NCBI RefSeq assembly: GCF_014334135.1
Contig: NZ_CP060497.1
Coordinates: 4,030,001-4,094,000, forward strand
Length of the DNA stretch: 64,000 nt
DNA from: Olivibacter sp. SDN3
GTDB lineage: Bacteria; Bacteroidota; Bacteroidia; Sphingobacteriales; Sphingobacteriaceae
Direction of reading: 5' to 3'
Below, piece after piece: positions 17,411 to 27,427 of the stretch. Under the pieces are notes generated by a model that worked only from the letters and a program-made list of their open reading frames with translations, was not told where the DNA came from and ran no database searches. The position numbers were made by a program, and so were the translations under genes. Each line of letters starts with the position of its first letter. Position 1 is the first letter of the stretch.

Positions 17411-19579
17411 TTAACTGTTCGGTGAATCGACCTTTAATAGTTCCATTTTCTCACAAACCTTGTTAAGGTCTTGTGTTATTTTCTTTATGAAGAGAACCTG
17501 TTCGGTGATGAGTTTGGTTTCTTCATTAGTTATTTCGTTTTCATTTATAGTTAATTTCGCTAAAACGTCAATTTCGATAAATGGATCGTCTGTTTCAGAA
17601 GGTTTAAATTGTTTGATAGTTCGCGCCAATTGCAGTAATACACTCTTTAAAAGCTTAATATGCTCATGTATTATAGATTCTTCATCGGCATTGATTACAA
17701 CGTTTACTAATGCTACAGAGTAGGAGGATAATATGTGATTGTATATTAAGAACTTATTTAAATCGTTTGCATTTTTTTGTTTGCTCTTAGGTTCTGTAAT
17801 CATCCGCTGGAAAGTCGATGTCATATTGGCCATACAAACATAAACATCTTTTCTCACCAGTTTATATTCTGTTTGTGTAATTGTTATACCTGCCATATAT
17901 TCTAAAGCTTTAACCAAGTAGTTGTAGTTGGCAATTAGTAACTTTCGCATAGTGCTTTGAATATTTTTGCTTTCCCAGCTAGGAAAAATAATATAGCTTG
18001 ATGAAAAGGCGAGTAAACTACCTATCACAGTATCAACTACCCTTTCCTGTAATATTTGAATGGTTCCTATTCCCAAAAAGCTATAAAGTATAAGTAAATA
18101 GGGGGTTAAGAACATTACACCAAGGATGTAGTTTCTTCGAATGAAGCTATAAGCAAGCACCATAAAGACCATCAGGAAAGCAAAGCGTGCAACCTCTTCT
18201 TCTACAATTAATAACACACCAACCCCTGCAACTCCTCCGATGATTGTTCCGACCATACGTTGGTAGTTTCGTTGTTTGGTAAGGCTGAAACCCGGTTTTA
18301 AAATCACCAATACTGTCATTAGTATCCAATAACTATGATTTCCAAAAGGAATAAATTTAGAAAGTCCGTATGCAATGAGCATCACAATTACCATTCGGAG
18401 CGCATGTCTAAATGTTCCAGAACCCAAACTAATATTGTCTTTTAAAATTTTAGGATTGAAAGATTGGTGAGAGAGAAATTTGCTGAGATCTGTCTCATCA
18501 TTTTTATCTAAAAGACGTTCTTTTGTAGTAAAGTGTTGGTAGATGTTTTCTATCTTATCTGTCAAATCTCTGATGTTTATCAATACTTTTTTGAGCACCA
18601 CGGCATTTTTTCCATGTGCTTCTATTTGATCTATTGCAGTTTTGATATTCTCAATATTCGACTTAAAATTATAAAGCTGTTGAGGCCTTTTATTGGCATT
18701 AATGTGATAAGCTAAGTTGTCCATTTCGTTTGCAATACGATTTAACGTTAGCTTGATAATACGTAGGGCGTGTGTATTATTGAAATTCTTCCTAATGGCT
18801 TGATAATCATAATGTGTAGCCATTATCTTTTCAAAGACATCCACCATATCGGTAAAGATAACGACAAGTAGACGGCCTATTTGGGTCGTATCTTTTACAA
18901 TAGCTTTACTTTTGAAAAGCAGTTCACGTACAGTATCTTGATGTTGGTGGATAATCACTTGCTGATCAATCAGTTTTTGATAATTTTTTTCACTATCTAT
19001 TTTTAAGTCATAAAAGTTTGCTTTTAATCGCAGATAGGTGGCCGTATTTTGAATAGACTCAGCTAAAGCCTGCTGCGAAAGGCGAAAGGGTCTGAATTGC
19101 GTGAGTGTTAAACTCAAGAGCATATACCAAGCGGCACCTACTGTTATAAGAAATGCATGCGCCAGAGGGGTGTCTGCACCCATTTTTAAATCGTCAATAT
19201 TTAGAATCATGACGAGGATAGATGCGGTGCCTAAGGCTGCCGCTCTTGCGCCATAAACAGCTATCATACACATACTAAAGCAAAGTATGGACAAAAGAAA
19301 GACGGTCGCAGGCTCATATTGATTGATCGTTTTGGTTATAAATGAAATCAAAAAAATGGAGCCTACCAATACCAACATAGCATTTCTACGATCTTTCGTA
19401 GGCCCAGGAGTATCTACTATACTGGTAATAATAGCCCCTAATGAAACTACAGTTCCTATTTTAATATCTCCAATATAGGAAAATAATAAAGCGGGAACCA
19501 ATGCGCCAAAGGCAATCCTCAATCCGTCTGCAAAATACTGGCTGTACAGAAATGATTTAATCTCTTGCGTTTGTTTCAT
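17411..19579 (-). CDS. FUSC family inner-membrane protein (YccS/YhfK-like)
   Basis: 722 residues with the duplicated architecture of the fusaric-acid-resistance/aromatic-acid exporter superfamily. There are two hydrophobic bundles (about residues 15-160 and 385-530), each followed by a long soluble helical segment. Motifs seen: GALVPALLFSYIGD, TPGPTKDRRNAMLVLVGS in the first half, and NHSYWILMTVLVILKPGFSLTKQRNYQRMVGTIIGG (split between residues about 415-450) in the second. The latter resembles the YccS core. Homologues are proposed to export hydrophobic acids or polyamines, but substrates are rarely proven. It is monocistronic and convergent with the barrel gene (8-bp gap). Confidence 0.85.
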   Translation of the reverse strand: MKQTQEIKSFLYSQYFADGLRIAFGALVPALLFSYIGDIKIGTVVSLGAIITSIVDTPGPTKDRRNAMLVLVGSIFLISFITKTINQYEPATVFLLSILCFSMCMIAVYGARAAALGTASILVMILNIDDLKMGADTPLAHAFLITVGAAWYMLLSLTLTQFRPFRLSQQALAESIQNTATYLRLKANFYDLKIDSEKNYQKLIDQQVIIHQHQDTVRELLFKSKAIVKDTTQIGRLLVVIFTDMVDVFEKIMATHYDYQAIRKNFNNTHALRIIKLTLNRIANEMDNLAYHINANKRPQQLYNFKSNIENIKTAIDQIEAHGKNAVVLKKVLINIRDLTDKIENIYQHFTTKERLLDKNDETDLSKFLSHQSFNPKILKDNISLGSGTFRHALRMVIVMLIAYGLSKFIPFGNHSYWILMTVLVILKPGFSLTKQRNYQRMVGTIIGGVAGVGVLLIVEEEVARFAFLMVFMVLAYSFIRRNYILGVMFLTPYLLILYSFLGIGTIQILQERVVDTVIGSLLAFSSSYIIFPSWESKNIQSTMRKLLIANYNYLVKALEYMAGITITQTEYKLVRKDVYVCMANMTSTFQRMITEPKSKQKNANDLNKFLIYNHILSSYSVALVNVVINADEESIIHEHIKLLKSVLLQLARTIKQFKPSETDDPFIEIDVLAKLTINENEITNEETKLITEQVLFIKKITQDLNKVCEKMELLKVDSPNS

Positions 19580-20111
19580 TGGTATTTACCACTTTTTAAG
19601 ACTTTGCGGCTATCTTCTTTCATCGGTATCCTACTTAACTGCTTTCTTTCTTATCAGCGTTCCAGTAGATTTCACGAGAAAAAATCAGAAAATTCAATTT
19701 GATATGATACGCTAAACCAAAATTGTGCCTATCTTGGATTTATGGACGAATATACGAAATAATTGTATTAGTTCCGGCTATTTCTATTGTAGGCTTTAGC
19801 CGCTTTATATCTTCATAATTTGCTATAGGTTAGGTAGGTTTTTATTCCTTTAGCTTATTTGCTCCAACTAAATTGCAATAGGATTGTTTAAGATCAAAAG
19901 AGGTATTATCATAGTACGTGATAAAATAATTAATTCGTTAGCAGATGGTTGCTTTGTTACTGATATATCGCGGTATGAATTGTTTATTATCTATTCATTT
20001 TTGTTGAAAAATATTTGTATTTTGTGCCGTTTTGTTGAAAAAACGACAGGTAAAAAATCAAATCCTAATAAAGCATTTTAAACATATATTAACTACTTAC
20101 TCGAAATTTTT
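19580..20111. other. Intergenic region between diverging FUSC and ppc genes
   Basis: 532 bp that should hold both promoters. Seen: two copies of TTTTGTTGAAAAA (about 19997-20009 and 20031-20043) flanking TATTTTGTGCC, a near-match to the -7 consensus, 60-80 nt before ppc. A 65-codon open frame at 19884-20081 has no family resemblance and is not called a gene. Nothing else was recognised. Confidence 0.45.
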
Positions 20112-22685
20112 ATGAAATTAAGTCAGAAAGAAGCTGTTTATGAAAATGAAGTTCTTACACGCTTCGAGCTTTATAACAGTCTTTTTTTAACATTGCCATT
20201 TTATCAGATTAAACATACAGGTACATTGTTGCCATTTTTTTCAACGCACATCGAAAAAGGAGTTGCAGATAAATTGGATCCCGAAGCAATCATTGAAAGT
20301 TTTTTTGGTCAATATGAACAGTATATTCACAAAGCAGATCGTTTTGATCTACTGTTTCGTATCATACAATATATTGAGCGTCAAGTGGTGCTTTTTGATG
20401 CGATAGAAGATGCCGCTTTTTTTAAAACGGGTAAAGCAGATGACGGTGGTTCTTTGGAAGAGTTATTTAAGCGTGCTGAAAATAATAACTCATTAAGAGA
20501 TAAGGTGGTAGAGCGTTTAAAGGAGTTTTCGCTTCGGCTGGTATTAACCGCTCATCCCACACAGTTTTATCCCGGGGAAGTGCTTGGGATAATCACTGAC
20601 CTTACTCTGGCATTAAAAAATAATGATATCAATGATATCCATTTGTTGTTACAACAACTAGGAAAAACACCTTTTCTCCAGAAAGAAAAACCGACTCCCG
20701 TTGATGAAGCACGAAGTTTGACTTGGTTTTTAGAACATGTTTTTTACCCTGTGGTGTCTGATATACAGTTCTTGGTTGATAATAATTTTGATTTTCTACC
20801 CGAAGAAGAAAAACAATTGGTGGAGTTGGGGTTTTGGCCCGGAGGTGATAGAGATGGGAATCCCAATGTGACCGTAGAGAGTACAAAGGAAGTTTCATCA
20901 CTCCTTCGAACTATTCTTTTTCGGTGTTATTATCGTGACTTCAGAGTTATCAAACGCCGGATTACGTTCAAGGGTGTTGAGAAATATATGGATGCTTTAC
21001 AAGAAGTGTTCTACGAAAATAGTTTTAACCCTGTGGAGAAGCCAAAGAACGATAAAGAGGCGATTATTCATAACCTGAACGAAGTGAAACGAGTACTTAC
21101 GGACTACCACGATGGTTTATTTGTAGATTTAGTGGAAGATTTATTAAGGAAAGTTAAAATCTTTGGTACATATTTTTCCAGTTTAGATATTAGGCAAGAT
21201 AGTAGTGTGCTTCGGAAAACTTATAAATATCTTCATCGTACATTTCCAGAAGAAACTGGTATAAGCGAAACATTTGAAGAGATGGATGAGAAGGCCAAAT
21301 TAAAGCTCATCCGTTTCCGTGAAGTGGATCTCCCCATAGAATCAGATGATAAACTAATTTTAGATACGGTAGAAACGATCAAATATATCCGTCACATACA
21401 GCTTTCGGGTGGGGAGAAAGCATCTCATAGATTTATAATAAGTAATTGTCAACAAGCAACAGATATTTTATGTTTGATTGAACTTTTTCTATGGAGTGGC
21501 TGGAAGGAGTCCGAATTGACAATGGATTTTGTTCCATTGTTTGAAACCGTTGATGATCTCAATAGAGCGGCTGATGTAATGGAAACATTATATAACAATA
21601 CGTATTATAAAAAGCATTTAAACACCAGAGGCGGTAAACAAACCATTATGCTCGGTTTCTCTGATAGTACGAAAGACGGTGGATATTTAATGGCAAATTG
21701 GTCAATTTATAAAGCCAAGATTGAACTTACTGCCATAGCGAGAAAATATGATATAGATCTTACCTTCTTCGATGGACGAGGAGGGCCGCCCGCACGTGGG
21801 GGTGGAAAAACGCAACGTTTTTATGCTTCTATGGGAGATGAAATTGCCAATGATCATATACAGTTAACCATACAGGGGCAAACTATCAGTAGTCAGTATG
21901 GTTCATTTGATACTGCACACTACAATATCGAACAATTGTTAAATGCAGGTATGACTTCTGGTATACAGAATAGTCCAGGTGATACTTTAAACAAAGAGAA
22001 AAAGGAGTTGATCGATAAAATGGCGGCAGCTAGCCATAAGAAATTTATGGAGTTGCGTCACCACCCGTTATTTTTAAAATATTTGGAAGAATTTAGCCCG
22101 CTTAAATTCTTATCTTCAATAAATATTAGCAGCAGACCAGTAAAAAGAAATTCAACGTCGGAATTAAAATTAGAAGATTTGCGGGCAATTAGTTTCGTTA
22201 CGGCTTGGAGTCAATTGAAACAGAGCGTGCCTGGTTGTTACGGTGTAGGTACTGCATTGAAAAGCGCGGATGAAGCAGGAGAATGGGGAAAGGTCGAAGA
22301 ATTATATCAAACTTCGGGCATGTTTAAAACCATAATAGATAATAGTGTTATGGCCATGAAAAAATCCAATTTCGATATAACCTCTTATCTTCAAGAAGAT
22401 CAGAAATTTGGAGAATTTTGGAAAATGTTATTTGAAGAGTTTGAGATAACGAAAAAATACTTCTTAAAACTGACGAATACCGAGACTTTAATGGAGAGAT
22501 ATCCGGTAGAGCGCAGATCGATTGCTACAAGAGAGAAAATCATTTTACCTCTCGTGATTATACAGCACTATGCGATCAAAAAGCTTCATGATATTAAGCA
22601 GGATGATCCAAATTATGATGTATACGGCAAGCTTTTAACAAGAACAGTTTATGGAATAGTAAACGCTGGAAGAAATTTAGTTTAA
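20112..22685 (+). CDS. ppc: Phosphoenolpyruvate carboxylase
   Basis: Anaplerotic enzyme fixing bicarbonate onto PEP to give oxaloacetate. 857 residues, slightly short of the 880-930 common in Proteobacteria. Seen: the active-site LVLTAHPTQFYPGE, GFWPGGDRDGNPNVT, LGFSDSTKDGGYLMANW, the glycine loop FFDGRGGPPARGGG, and TIQGQTISSQYGS. It ends with NAGRNLV in place of the classical C-terminal NTG, a normal Bacteroidota variant. The N-terminal regulatory Ser of plant enzymes is absent. The gene has its own upstream region and no close partner. Confidence 0.95.
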   Translation: MKLSQKEAVYENEVLTRFELYNSLFLTLPFYQIKHTGTLLPFFSTHIEKGVADKLDPEAIIESFFGQYEQYIHKADRFDLLFRIIQYIERQVVLFDAIEDAAFFKTGKADDGGSLEELFKRAENNNSLRDKVVERLKEFSLRLVLTAHPTQFYPGEVLGIITDLTLALKNNDINDIHLLLQQLGKTPFLQKEKPTPVDEARSLTWFLEHVFYPVVSDIQFLVDNNFDFLPEEEKQLVELGFWPGGDRDGNPNVTVESTKEVSSLLRTILFRCYYRDFRVIKRRITFKGVEKYMDALQEVFYENSFNPVEKPKNDKEAIIHNLNEVKRVLTDYHDGLFVDLVEDLLRKVKIFGTYFSSLDIRQDSSVLRKTYKYLHRTFPEETGISETFEEMDEKAKLKLIRFREVDLPIESDDKLILDTVETIKYIRHIQLSGGEKASHRFIISNCQQATDILCLIELFLWSGWKESELTMDFVPLFETVDDLNRAADVMETLYNNTYYKKHLNTRGGKQTIMLGFSDSTKDGGYLMANWSIYKAKIELTAIARKYDIDLTFFDGRGGPPARGGGKTQRFYASMGDEIANDHIQLTIQGQTISSQYGSFDTAHYNIEQLLNAGMTSGIQNSPGDTLNKEKKELIDKMAAASHKKFMELRHHPLFLKYLEEFSPLKFLSSINISSRPVKRNSTSELKLEDLRAISFVTAWSQLKQSVPGCYGVGTALKSADEAGEWGKVEELYQTSGMFKTIIDNSVMAMKKSNFDITSYLQEDQKFGEFWKMLFEEFEITKKYFLKLTNTETLMERYPVERRSIATREKIILPLVIIQHYAIKKLHDIKQDDPNYDVYGKLLTRTVYGIVNAGRNLV

Positions 22686-22754
22686 TAGTTTATCAACATC
22701 GATATTAGAATAGACGTAATTACAGTTAAAATTGAAAATAGCGAAATTTTGTAT

Positions 22755-22762
22755 TAGGTTTG
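22755..22762 (+). promoter_or_regulatory. Promoter of the DUF4142-like lipoprotein gene
   Basis: TAGGTTTG matches TAnnTTTG, 28 nt before ATG 22791. The surrounding 16 nt are identical to the helicase promoter at 8474-8489. Confidence 0.6.
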
Positions 22763-22790
22763 CTATATAAAATTAAAAAACAAATTGACA

Positions 22791-23330
22791 ATGAATAGTA
22801 AATTTGCTTTATTAGGTGTTTCTGCTTTTGCTTGCCTTATGTTAATGAATTCGTGTACAACTGTTGGCGAACATAAGACCAGTCCTTCATTATATTATTT
22901 AAACTTTACAAAGGCGGATACCGAGGAATATGACTTTTTAAGAACAGTTTATCAGCTGGCTAGTGATGAAATTGCATTTGCTCAAGTTGTGTCTCAGAGG
23001 GGGACATCTGCAAATGTAAAATCCTTAGCCGACAATCTGAGTAACCAATACGGTGAGGTGTTGTCAAAATTAAGTGAGTTAGCAGATGAAGCAAATGTAT
23101 TGTTACCTTTTCCAGGACAGTCGACATTTGAATTAACGGCAGGTTTGGACTCCGCAGGGACAAATGTACTGGAAAAGGTGTATGTTGAGCAGTCTCTTCA
23201 TAACCAAGAATACATCATCCACCAATTTAAGAATGTAACGAATAACACCAAATTATCTACTAACCGTTATGCTTCGGAAGTCTTACCCATTTTAAAGAAA
23301 ACAAAGGAAGAAACTGAAGCGTTATTATAA
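22791..23330 (+). CDS. DUF4142-like lipoprotein
   Basis: 179 residues from ATG 22791; the TTG at 22785 is less likely. A lipoprotein signal peptide with lipobox LMNSC is clear (MNSKFALLGVSAFACLMLMNSC). The rest is a four-helix-bundle pattern (FLRTVYQLASDEIAFAQVVSQRG..., VKSLADNLSNQYGEVLSKLSELADEA, and two later helices) that resembles DUF4142, a ferritin-like fold widespread in exported proteins of unknown role. No metal-binding E..H pairs are evident. It is expected to sit in the cell envelope. A hairpin terminator follows the gene. Confidence 0.75.
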   Translation: MNSKFALLGVSAFACLMLMNSCTTVGEHKTSPSLYYLNFTKADTEEYDFLRTVYQLASDEIAFAQVVSQRGTSANVKSLADNLSNQYGEVLSKLSELADEANVLLPFPGQSTFELTAGLDSAGTNVLEKVYVEQSLHNQEYIIHQFKNVTNNTKLSTNRYASEVLPILKKTKEETEALL

Positions 23331-23350
23331 CGATAAAACGACAAATTACT

Positions 23351-23390
23351 TAATCTAATTGGGTCTTCAGATCTGATTAGATTATGTTTT
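23351..23390 (+). terminator. Probable terminator after the lipoprotein gene
   Basis: TAATCTAAT (23351-23359) pairs with ATTAGATTA (23376-23384), extended inward by G-T and G-C pairs, and is followed by TGTTTTAT. The stem is AT-rich and the T-tract modest. Confidence 0.5.
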
Positions 23391-23443
23391 ATAGATAAAA
23401 TATTGTTGTTCTCATTTTTGTATAGAACTTATATAGTTTCATT

Positions 23444-24472
23444 ATGTCTAAATACCCAATAATAACCGGCATATTATCATATGGAATGTCGGGAAGAATA
23501 TTTCATGCGCCATTTTTAGAAACGAATACGCGTTTTAAATTGAAGGCAGTAGTAGAGCGAAGTAAAAAGCAAGCACAGGAGCGGTATCCAAACATTATAA
23601 GCTATGACGATGTAGAGCAAATGCTTAACGATGAGGAGATTGAATTGGTTGTGGTGAACACGCCTAATCAAACGCATTATGATTTTGCAAAGAAAGCGCT
23701 TCTAAGGGGAAAGCATGTTTTAATTGAAAAGCCATGTGCAGCTACAAGTAAGGAGGTAAAGGAACTATTTGATATAGGAAGGCGACAGCAGAGACACGTT
23801 ATGGTATTTCAAAATAGGAGGTGGGATAGTGATTTTAAATTGGTTAAGAGAATTATTGACAGTGGAAGTTTAGGTGAAATTATCGAATTTCATGTGCGCT
23901 TTGATCGCTATAGAAGAGAGAAAAGTCCGAAGCTGTTTAAGGAAACGAAGCAAAGTGCCAGTGGCCTTACTTATGATTTAGGACCTCACTTATTAGATCA
24001 GATTATTTCATTATTTGGTAAACCCGAAAAAAGTATAAAATTATGTTCTACTCATCGAGAGCATTCAGAAGTAGATGATTTTTTTACTTATGTACTGAGT
24101 TATAACAAGGGGTTAACGGTATTTGCCTATGCGAGCTTACTAGTTGCACAACCTTTACCAGCATATGTAGTGCATGGTACGAAAGGTTCTTTTCAAAAAT
24201 CCAGGGCAGATGTGCAAGAAGAGCAGTTAGACAAAAGTATGTGGCCGACCGACGAATTGTTTGGATTGGAGCCGGTAGGTGAGGAGGGGCTGCTCACAGT
24301 TATTAATAAAAACAATCAGAAGCAAATTTCCTTCAAAGAAGCTTTAAAAGGGAATTATAAAGGATTATTTAATGCTGTCTACGAACAGCTGCGTAAAGAT
24401 AAACCTTATCCAATTACAGAAGAGCAGATTCTTTGGCAGATGGAGCTGTTGGAACAGGAACCATGGAACTGA
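23444..24472 (+). CDS. Gfo/Idh/MocA family oxidoreductase
   Basis: 342 residues. NAD(P)-binding Rossmann domain with GILSYGMSGRIFHAPF (the glycine motif of the family), ELVVVNTPNQTHYDFA and the catalytic HVLIEKPCA; then the alpha/beta C-terminal domain with VFQNRRWDSDF and DLGPHLLDQ. Members oxidise or reduce sugars, inositols or related compounds, and the sequence does not fix the substrate. The layout and the YGMSGRIFHAPF pattern resemble the YdgJ/YhhX group. The next gene begins 61 bp downstream. There is no sugar-utilisation locus around it. Confidence 0.9.
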   Translation: MSKYPIITGILSYGMSGRIFHAPFLETNTRFKLKAVVERSKKQAQERYPNIISYDDVEQMLNDEEIELVVVNTPNQTHYDFAKKALLRGKHVLIEKPCAATSKEVKELFDIGRRQQRHVMVFQNRRWDSDFKLVKRIIDSGSLGEIIEFHVRFDRYRREKSPKLFKETKQSASGLTYDLGPHLLDQIISLFGKPEKSIKLCSTHREHSEVDDFFTYVLSYNKGLTVFAYASLLVAQPLPAYVVHGTKGSFQKSRADVQEEQLDKSMWPTDELFGLEPVGEEGLLTVINKNNQKQISFKEALKGNYKGLFNAVYEQLRKDKPYPITEEQILWQMELLEQEPWN

Positions 24473-24533
24473 AAAAAATGCCACTGGGCCTTCATGCTAC
24501 TTTGTTAATATATCAATTAAAATTAAGCGTGTT

Positions 24534-25214
24534 ATGGCAAGGAAAATAAAAAGTATAGACAGGAAGGCGATCCAAAAATCATTAGTGAAACGCCTTAAAT
24601 CGTTGTTGGGCAAATTCGGTGGTGAAACAAAAAGTTTTACTAAGGATATTAAGAAAGCAAGTAAAACACTAACTGATAAGCTTTCAAAAAAAATAAGTAA
24701 AGCCGATTTGAATAAGAATAAAAAGAAGAAAGCGGGCAAACGAGACAAGCGGAACACGAAAGGTAAGACGCTAGAAACCAATAAAAAAGAGCTAGCCAAA
24801 GAGAATAAAAAAGTATCTATAAAGAAGAAAAGCGATAAAAATAGAGATACTATTCCTAGTATAAAGGACGATGGAAAGGCAGTTACTAAGAATGAAGCGC
24901 TTGAAGTAAATACGATAAAAAAGTCGCAATCAATAGGGCAAAGTAAGCCGAATGGGGATCCGATTAATCAGGAAATAAACCCTGAAGTTACGAAAAAGAT
25001 TATTAAACGACCCCAGAATGCTAATATAAATACAAAATCCCTTGTAAATAAGACCGTTGAAACTGCTAAGAAAAAACCTCTTCGAGAAAAAAAAACAACA
25101 AAAATTATTAGTAACTCTTCAGGAAATGTACCGGTAGTAGAAGCTGAGGAGAAAGTGCAAAAATCGGCTGTCAAAACAAAAATAACTCCAGACGATACCA
25201 AAAAGTCAACTTGA
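24534..25214 (+). CDS. Lysine-rich disordered protein beside ppk1
   Basis: 226 residues from ATG 24534 (MARKIKSIDRKAIQ). The open frame extends upstream into the oxidoreductase gene in another frame and should not be used. Lysine dominates, with Ser, Thr and Asn, and there are basic clusters such as NKNKKKKAGKRDKRNTKGK and KKKPLREKKTTK. No membrane segment or signal peptide. Only the first 60 residues look helical. It recalls bacterial histone-H1-like or other nucleic-acid- or polyphosphate-binding tails. Its position between an oxidoreductase and ppk1-ppx makes polyphosphate binding a testable idea, but there is no direct evidence. Confidence 0.6.
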   Translation: MARKIKSIDRKAIQKSLVKRLKSLLGKFGGETKSFTKDIKKASKTLTDKLSKKISKADLNKNKKKKAGKRDKRNTKGKTLETNKKELAKENKKVSIKKKSDKNRDTIPSIKDDGKAVTKNEALEVNTIKKSQSIGQSKPNGDPINQEINPEVTKKIIKRPQNANINTKSLVNKTVETAKKKPLREKKTTKIISNSSGNVPVVEAEEKVQKSAVKTKITPDDTKKST

Positions 25215-25353
25215 ACTCGTTTTAAGCTGTACTCAGATAGCGTTGACTGTTTGTGCAAATAAAGGTTCGATTGAATAAAAGGTAATATTTGGTTAACAAA
25301 AAATTAACATTTTTATGTAACCTTTGTTTATTAAAATAAAGGTATTTTTATTG

Positions 25354-27426
25354 ATGTCTGCATCTTTTAGGAGTAAAGCTCCCTTAATAAATAGAGAAAT
25401 CAGCTGGCTGTTTTTTAATGAACGTGTTCTTCAAGAGGCAGCAGATGAGACTGTACCTTTAATTGAGAGACTTAGGTTTTTAGCTATCTTTTCTTCTAAT
25501 CTTGATGAATTTTACCGGGTGCGCGTAGCGACTTTAAACCGTCTAACAGATGTAAATACTAAGGCAAAGGAATTCTTGGGCTTTAGCCCTAAGAAAATAC
25601 TTAGTGAAATTAAGAATATTGTTGTAAAACAAGAGAAAAGATTTGAGTATCTCTATGAACACAAAATAATAAAAGAACTTGCCGAACAGCGGATATTCAT
25701 TATTAATGATACACAACTTAATGTTAGTAGAGGACAATTTGTTAGGACCTATTTTCATGAAAAGGTATTACCTGATCTTGTGCCGATAATGTTAGATCTT
25801 TCAACTCCGGAAAAGCCTTTTCCGGAGTTGAAAGATAGGCGTATTTACTTTCTCGTAAAATTAACATACAAAAAAAAAATAAGGTATGCGTTATTAGAGG
25901 TACCTACGAAAAGTGTGAGTAGATTTTTAGTTTTACCGGATAGTAATAACCTTAAATTTATTATACTTTTAGATGATATCATTAGATATTGTCTAGATGA
26001 GCTCTTCTTTATTTTTAAGTATGATAATATTGAAGCTTATACCGTGCAATTAACTCGTGATGCAGAACTTGATATTGATGTTAATGTAAGCGAAAAATTT
26101 ATAGAATCTTTAAGTAAAAGCTTGCAGCGCAGATCGAAGGGTAAGCCTATGCGCCTTCTTTATGACAGTGAGATGCCGTTGGATATGATTAGCTACTTGG
26201 TTTCCCGCATGCACTTGCACAATAGTGTTTTGATTCCAGGAAACAGATACCATAATTTTAAAGACTTTATAGATTTTCCTAATGTAGGAGATACCTCTCT
26301 AGAGTACGCTAAGACGCTGAAGCTGGCAGTTAAGGATCTTGACCTGGGGAAAAGCATTTTTAATCAGGTGGCCAAACGTGATTATTTGATCAGCTTACCT
26401 TACCAATCTTTCGATTATATTATACATTTTTTAAGAGAGTCTGCCATAGATCCTAAAGTCGCGGAAATTAACATCACCTTATACCGTTTGGCAGAAAACT
26501 CTAAGGTTATTAACGCATTGATTAATGCAGCAAAAAATGGAAAAAAGGTGAATTGCCTAATAGAAATAAAGGCCAGATTTGACGAAGAAGCAAATATTTA
26601 TTGGAGTAATAAACTGGAAGAGGGCGGGGTCAATGTCAACTTCGGTATGATGGCATACAAAGTTCACTCGAAAATTTGCTTGGTAAGTAGATACGAAAAA
26701 GGGCAGTTGACGTACTACGCAAATTTGGCAACGGGCAACTATAATGAAAAAAGTGCAGGGACTTATTGTGATCATAGTTTATTTACGGTTCATCGAGGGA
26801 TAACGGAAGACTTGAAAAGGCTTTTTAATGGGTTGGATAATAAAGAGTTTTTTAAAGGATATAAATATATTATTACGTCGCCCCTGGAAATGAGACACTC
26901 CGTTTATGACCTTATTGAAAATGAAATCTCCCATGCAAGAGAAGGGGCCAAAGCCTATATGATTTTGAAAATGAATAGTCTCTCAGATGAGGAAATGATT
27001 CTTAAATTATATGAAGCAAATAACGCAGGCGTTAAAATACAACTAATTGTTAGGGGAATGTGTTGTTTGGTGCCTGGGCAGGTTGGTTATAGCGAGCATA
27101 TTGAGGTGATAAGCATTATTGATAGATACTTGGAGCATGCCCGAGTATGGATCTTTGGCAATAAAGGAAACGAAAAAGTCTATTTATCATCTGCTGATTG
27201 GATGACCAGAAATATTGATAGGAGGCTGGAGGTAAGTTTTCCTATATTGGATAATTCTATAAAAAAGGAAATCCGGGACATTATAGATATTCAATTGAAT
27301 GATAATACAAAAGCGCGTGTAATTAATGCAACAAATGATAATAAATATGTCAAACGAGAACTAGGAAAATCTAGCCGTCGCGCCCAGCATGATACTTACT
27401 ACTATCTAAAAAATAAGAATAATTAA
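25354..27426 (+). CDS. ppk1: Polyphosphate kinase 1
   Basis: Reversibly polymerises the gamma-phosphate of ATP into polyphosphate. 690 residues from ATG 25354 (MSASFRSKAPLINREISW); the upstream TTG is not family-like. Seen: the N-domain NREISWLFFNERVLQEA, the head domain, and two phospholipase-D-like catalytic domains with the autophosphorylated His-438 in YKVHSKICLV, the LATGNYNEKSAG segment, RGMCCLVPG and SADWMTRNIDRRLE. The second active-site His lies in RYLEHARVWIF. It is followed after one base by ppx, so synthesis and breakdown of polyphosphate are coupled. Confidence 0.96.
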   Translation: MSASFRSKAPLINREISWLFFNERVLQEAADETVPLIERLRFLAIFSSNLDEFYRVRVATLNRLTDVNTKAKEFLGFSPKKILSEIKNIVVKQEKRFEYLYEHKIIKELAEQRIFIINDTQLNVSRGQFVRTYFHEKVLPDLVPIMLDLSTPEKPFPELKDRRIYFLVKLTYKKKIRYALLEVPTKSVSRFLVLPDSNNLKFIILLDDIIRYCLDELFFIFKYDNIEAYTVQLTRDAELDIDVNVSEKFIESLSKSLQRRSKGKPMRLLYDSEMPLDMISYLVSRMHLHNSVLIPGNRYHNFKDFIDFPNVGDTSLEYAKTLKLAVKDLDLGKSIFNQVAKRDYLISLPYQSFDYIIHFLRESAIDPKVAEINITLYRLAENSKVINALINAAKNGKKVNCLIEIKARFDEEANIYWSNKLEEGGVNVNFGMMAYKVHSKICLVSRYEKGQLTYYANLATGNYNEKSAGTYCDHSLFTVHRGITEDLKRLFNGLDNKEFFKGYKYIITSPLEMRHSVYDLIENEISHAREGAKAYMILKMNSLSDEEMILKLYEANNAGVKIQLIVRGMCCLVPGQVGYSEHIEVISIIDRYLEHARVWIFGNKGNEKVYLSSADWMTRNIDRRLEVSFPILDNSIKKEIRDIIDIQLNDNTKARVINATNDNKYVKRELGKSSRRAQHDTYYYLKNKNN

Positions 27427-27427
27427 T

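Noticed and set aside
19884-20081. 65-codon open frame before ppc
   Set aside because: No motif or recognisable family, in a region expected to hold two divergent promoters.
24372-24533. Upstream start for the lysine-rich protein
   Set aside because: It overlaps the oxidoreductase gene out of frame and its sequence is unlike the rest of the protein.
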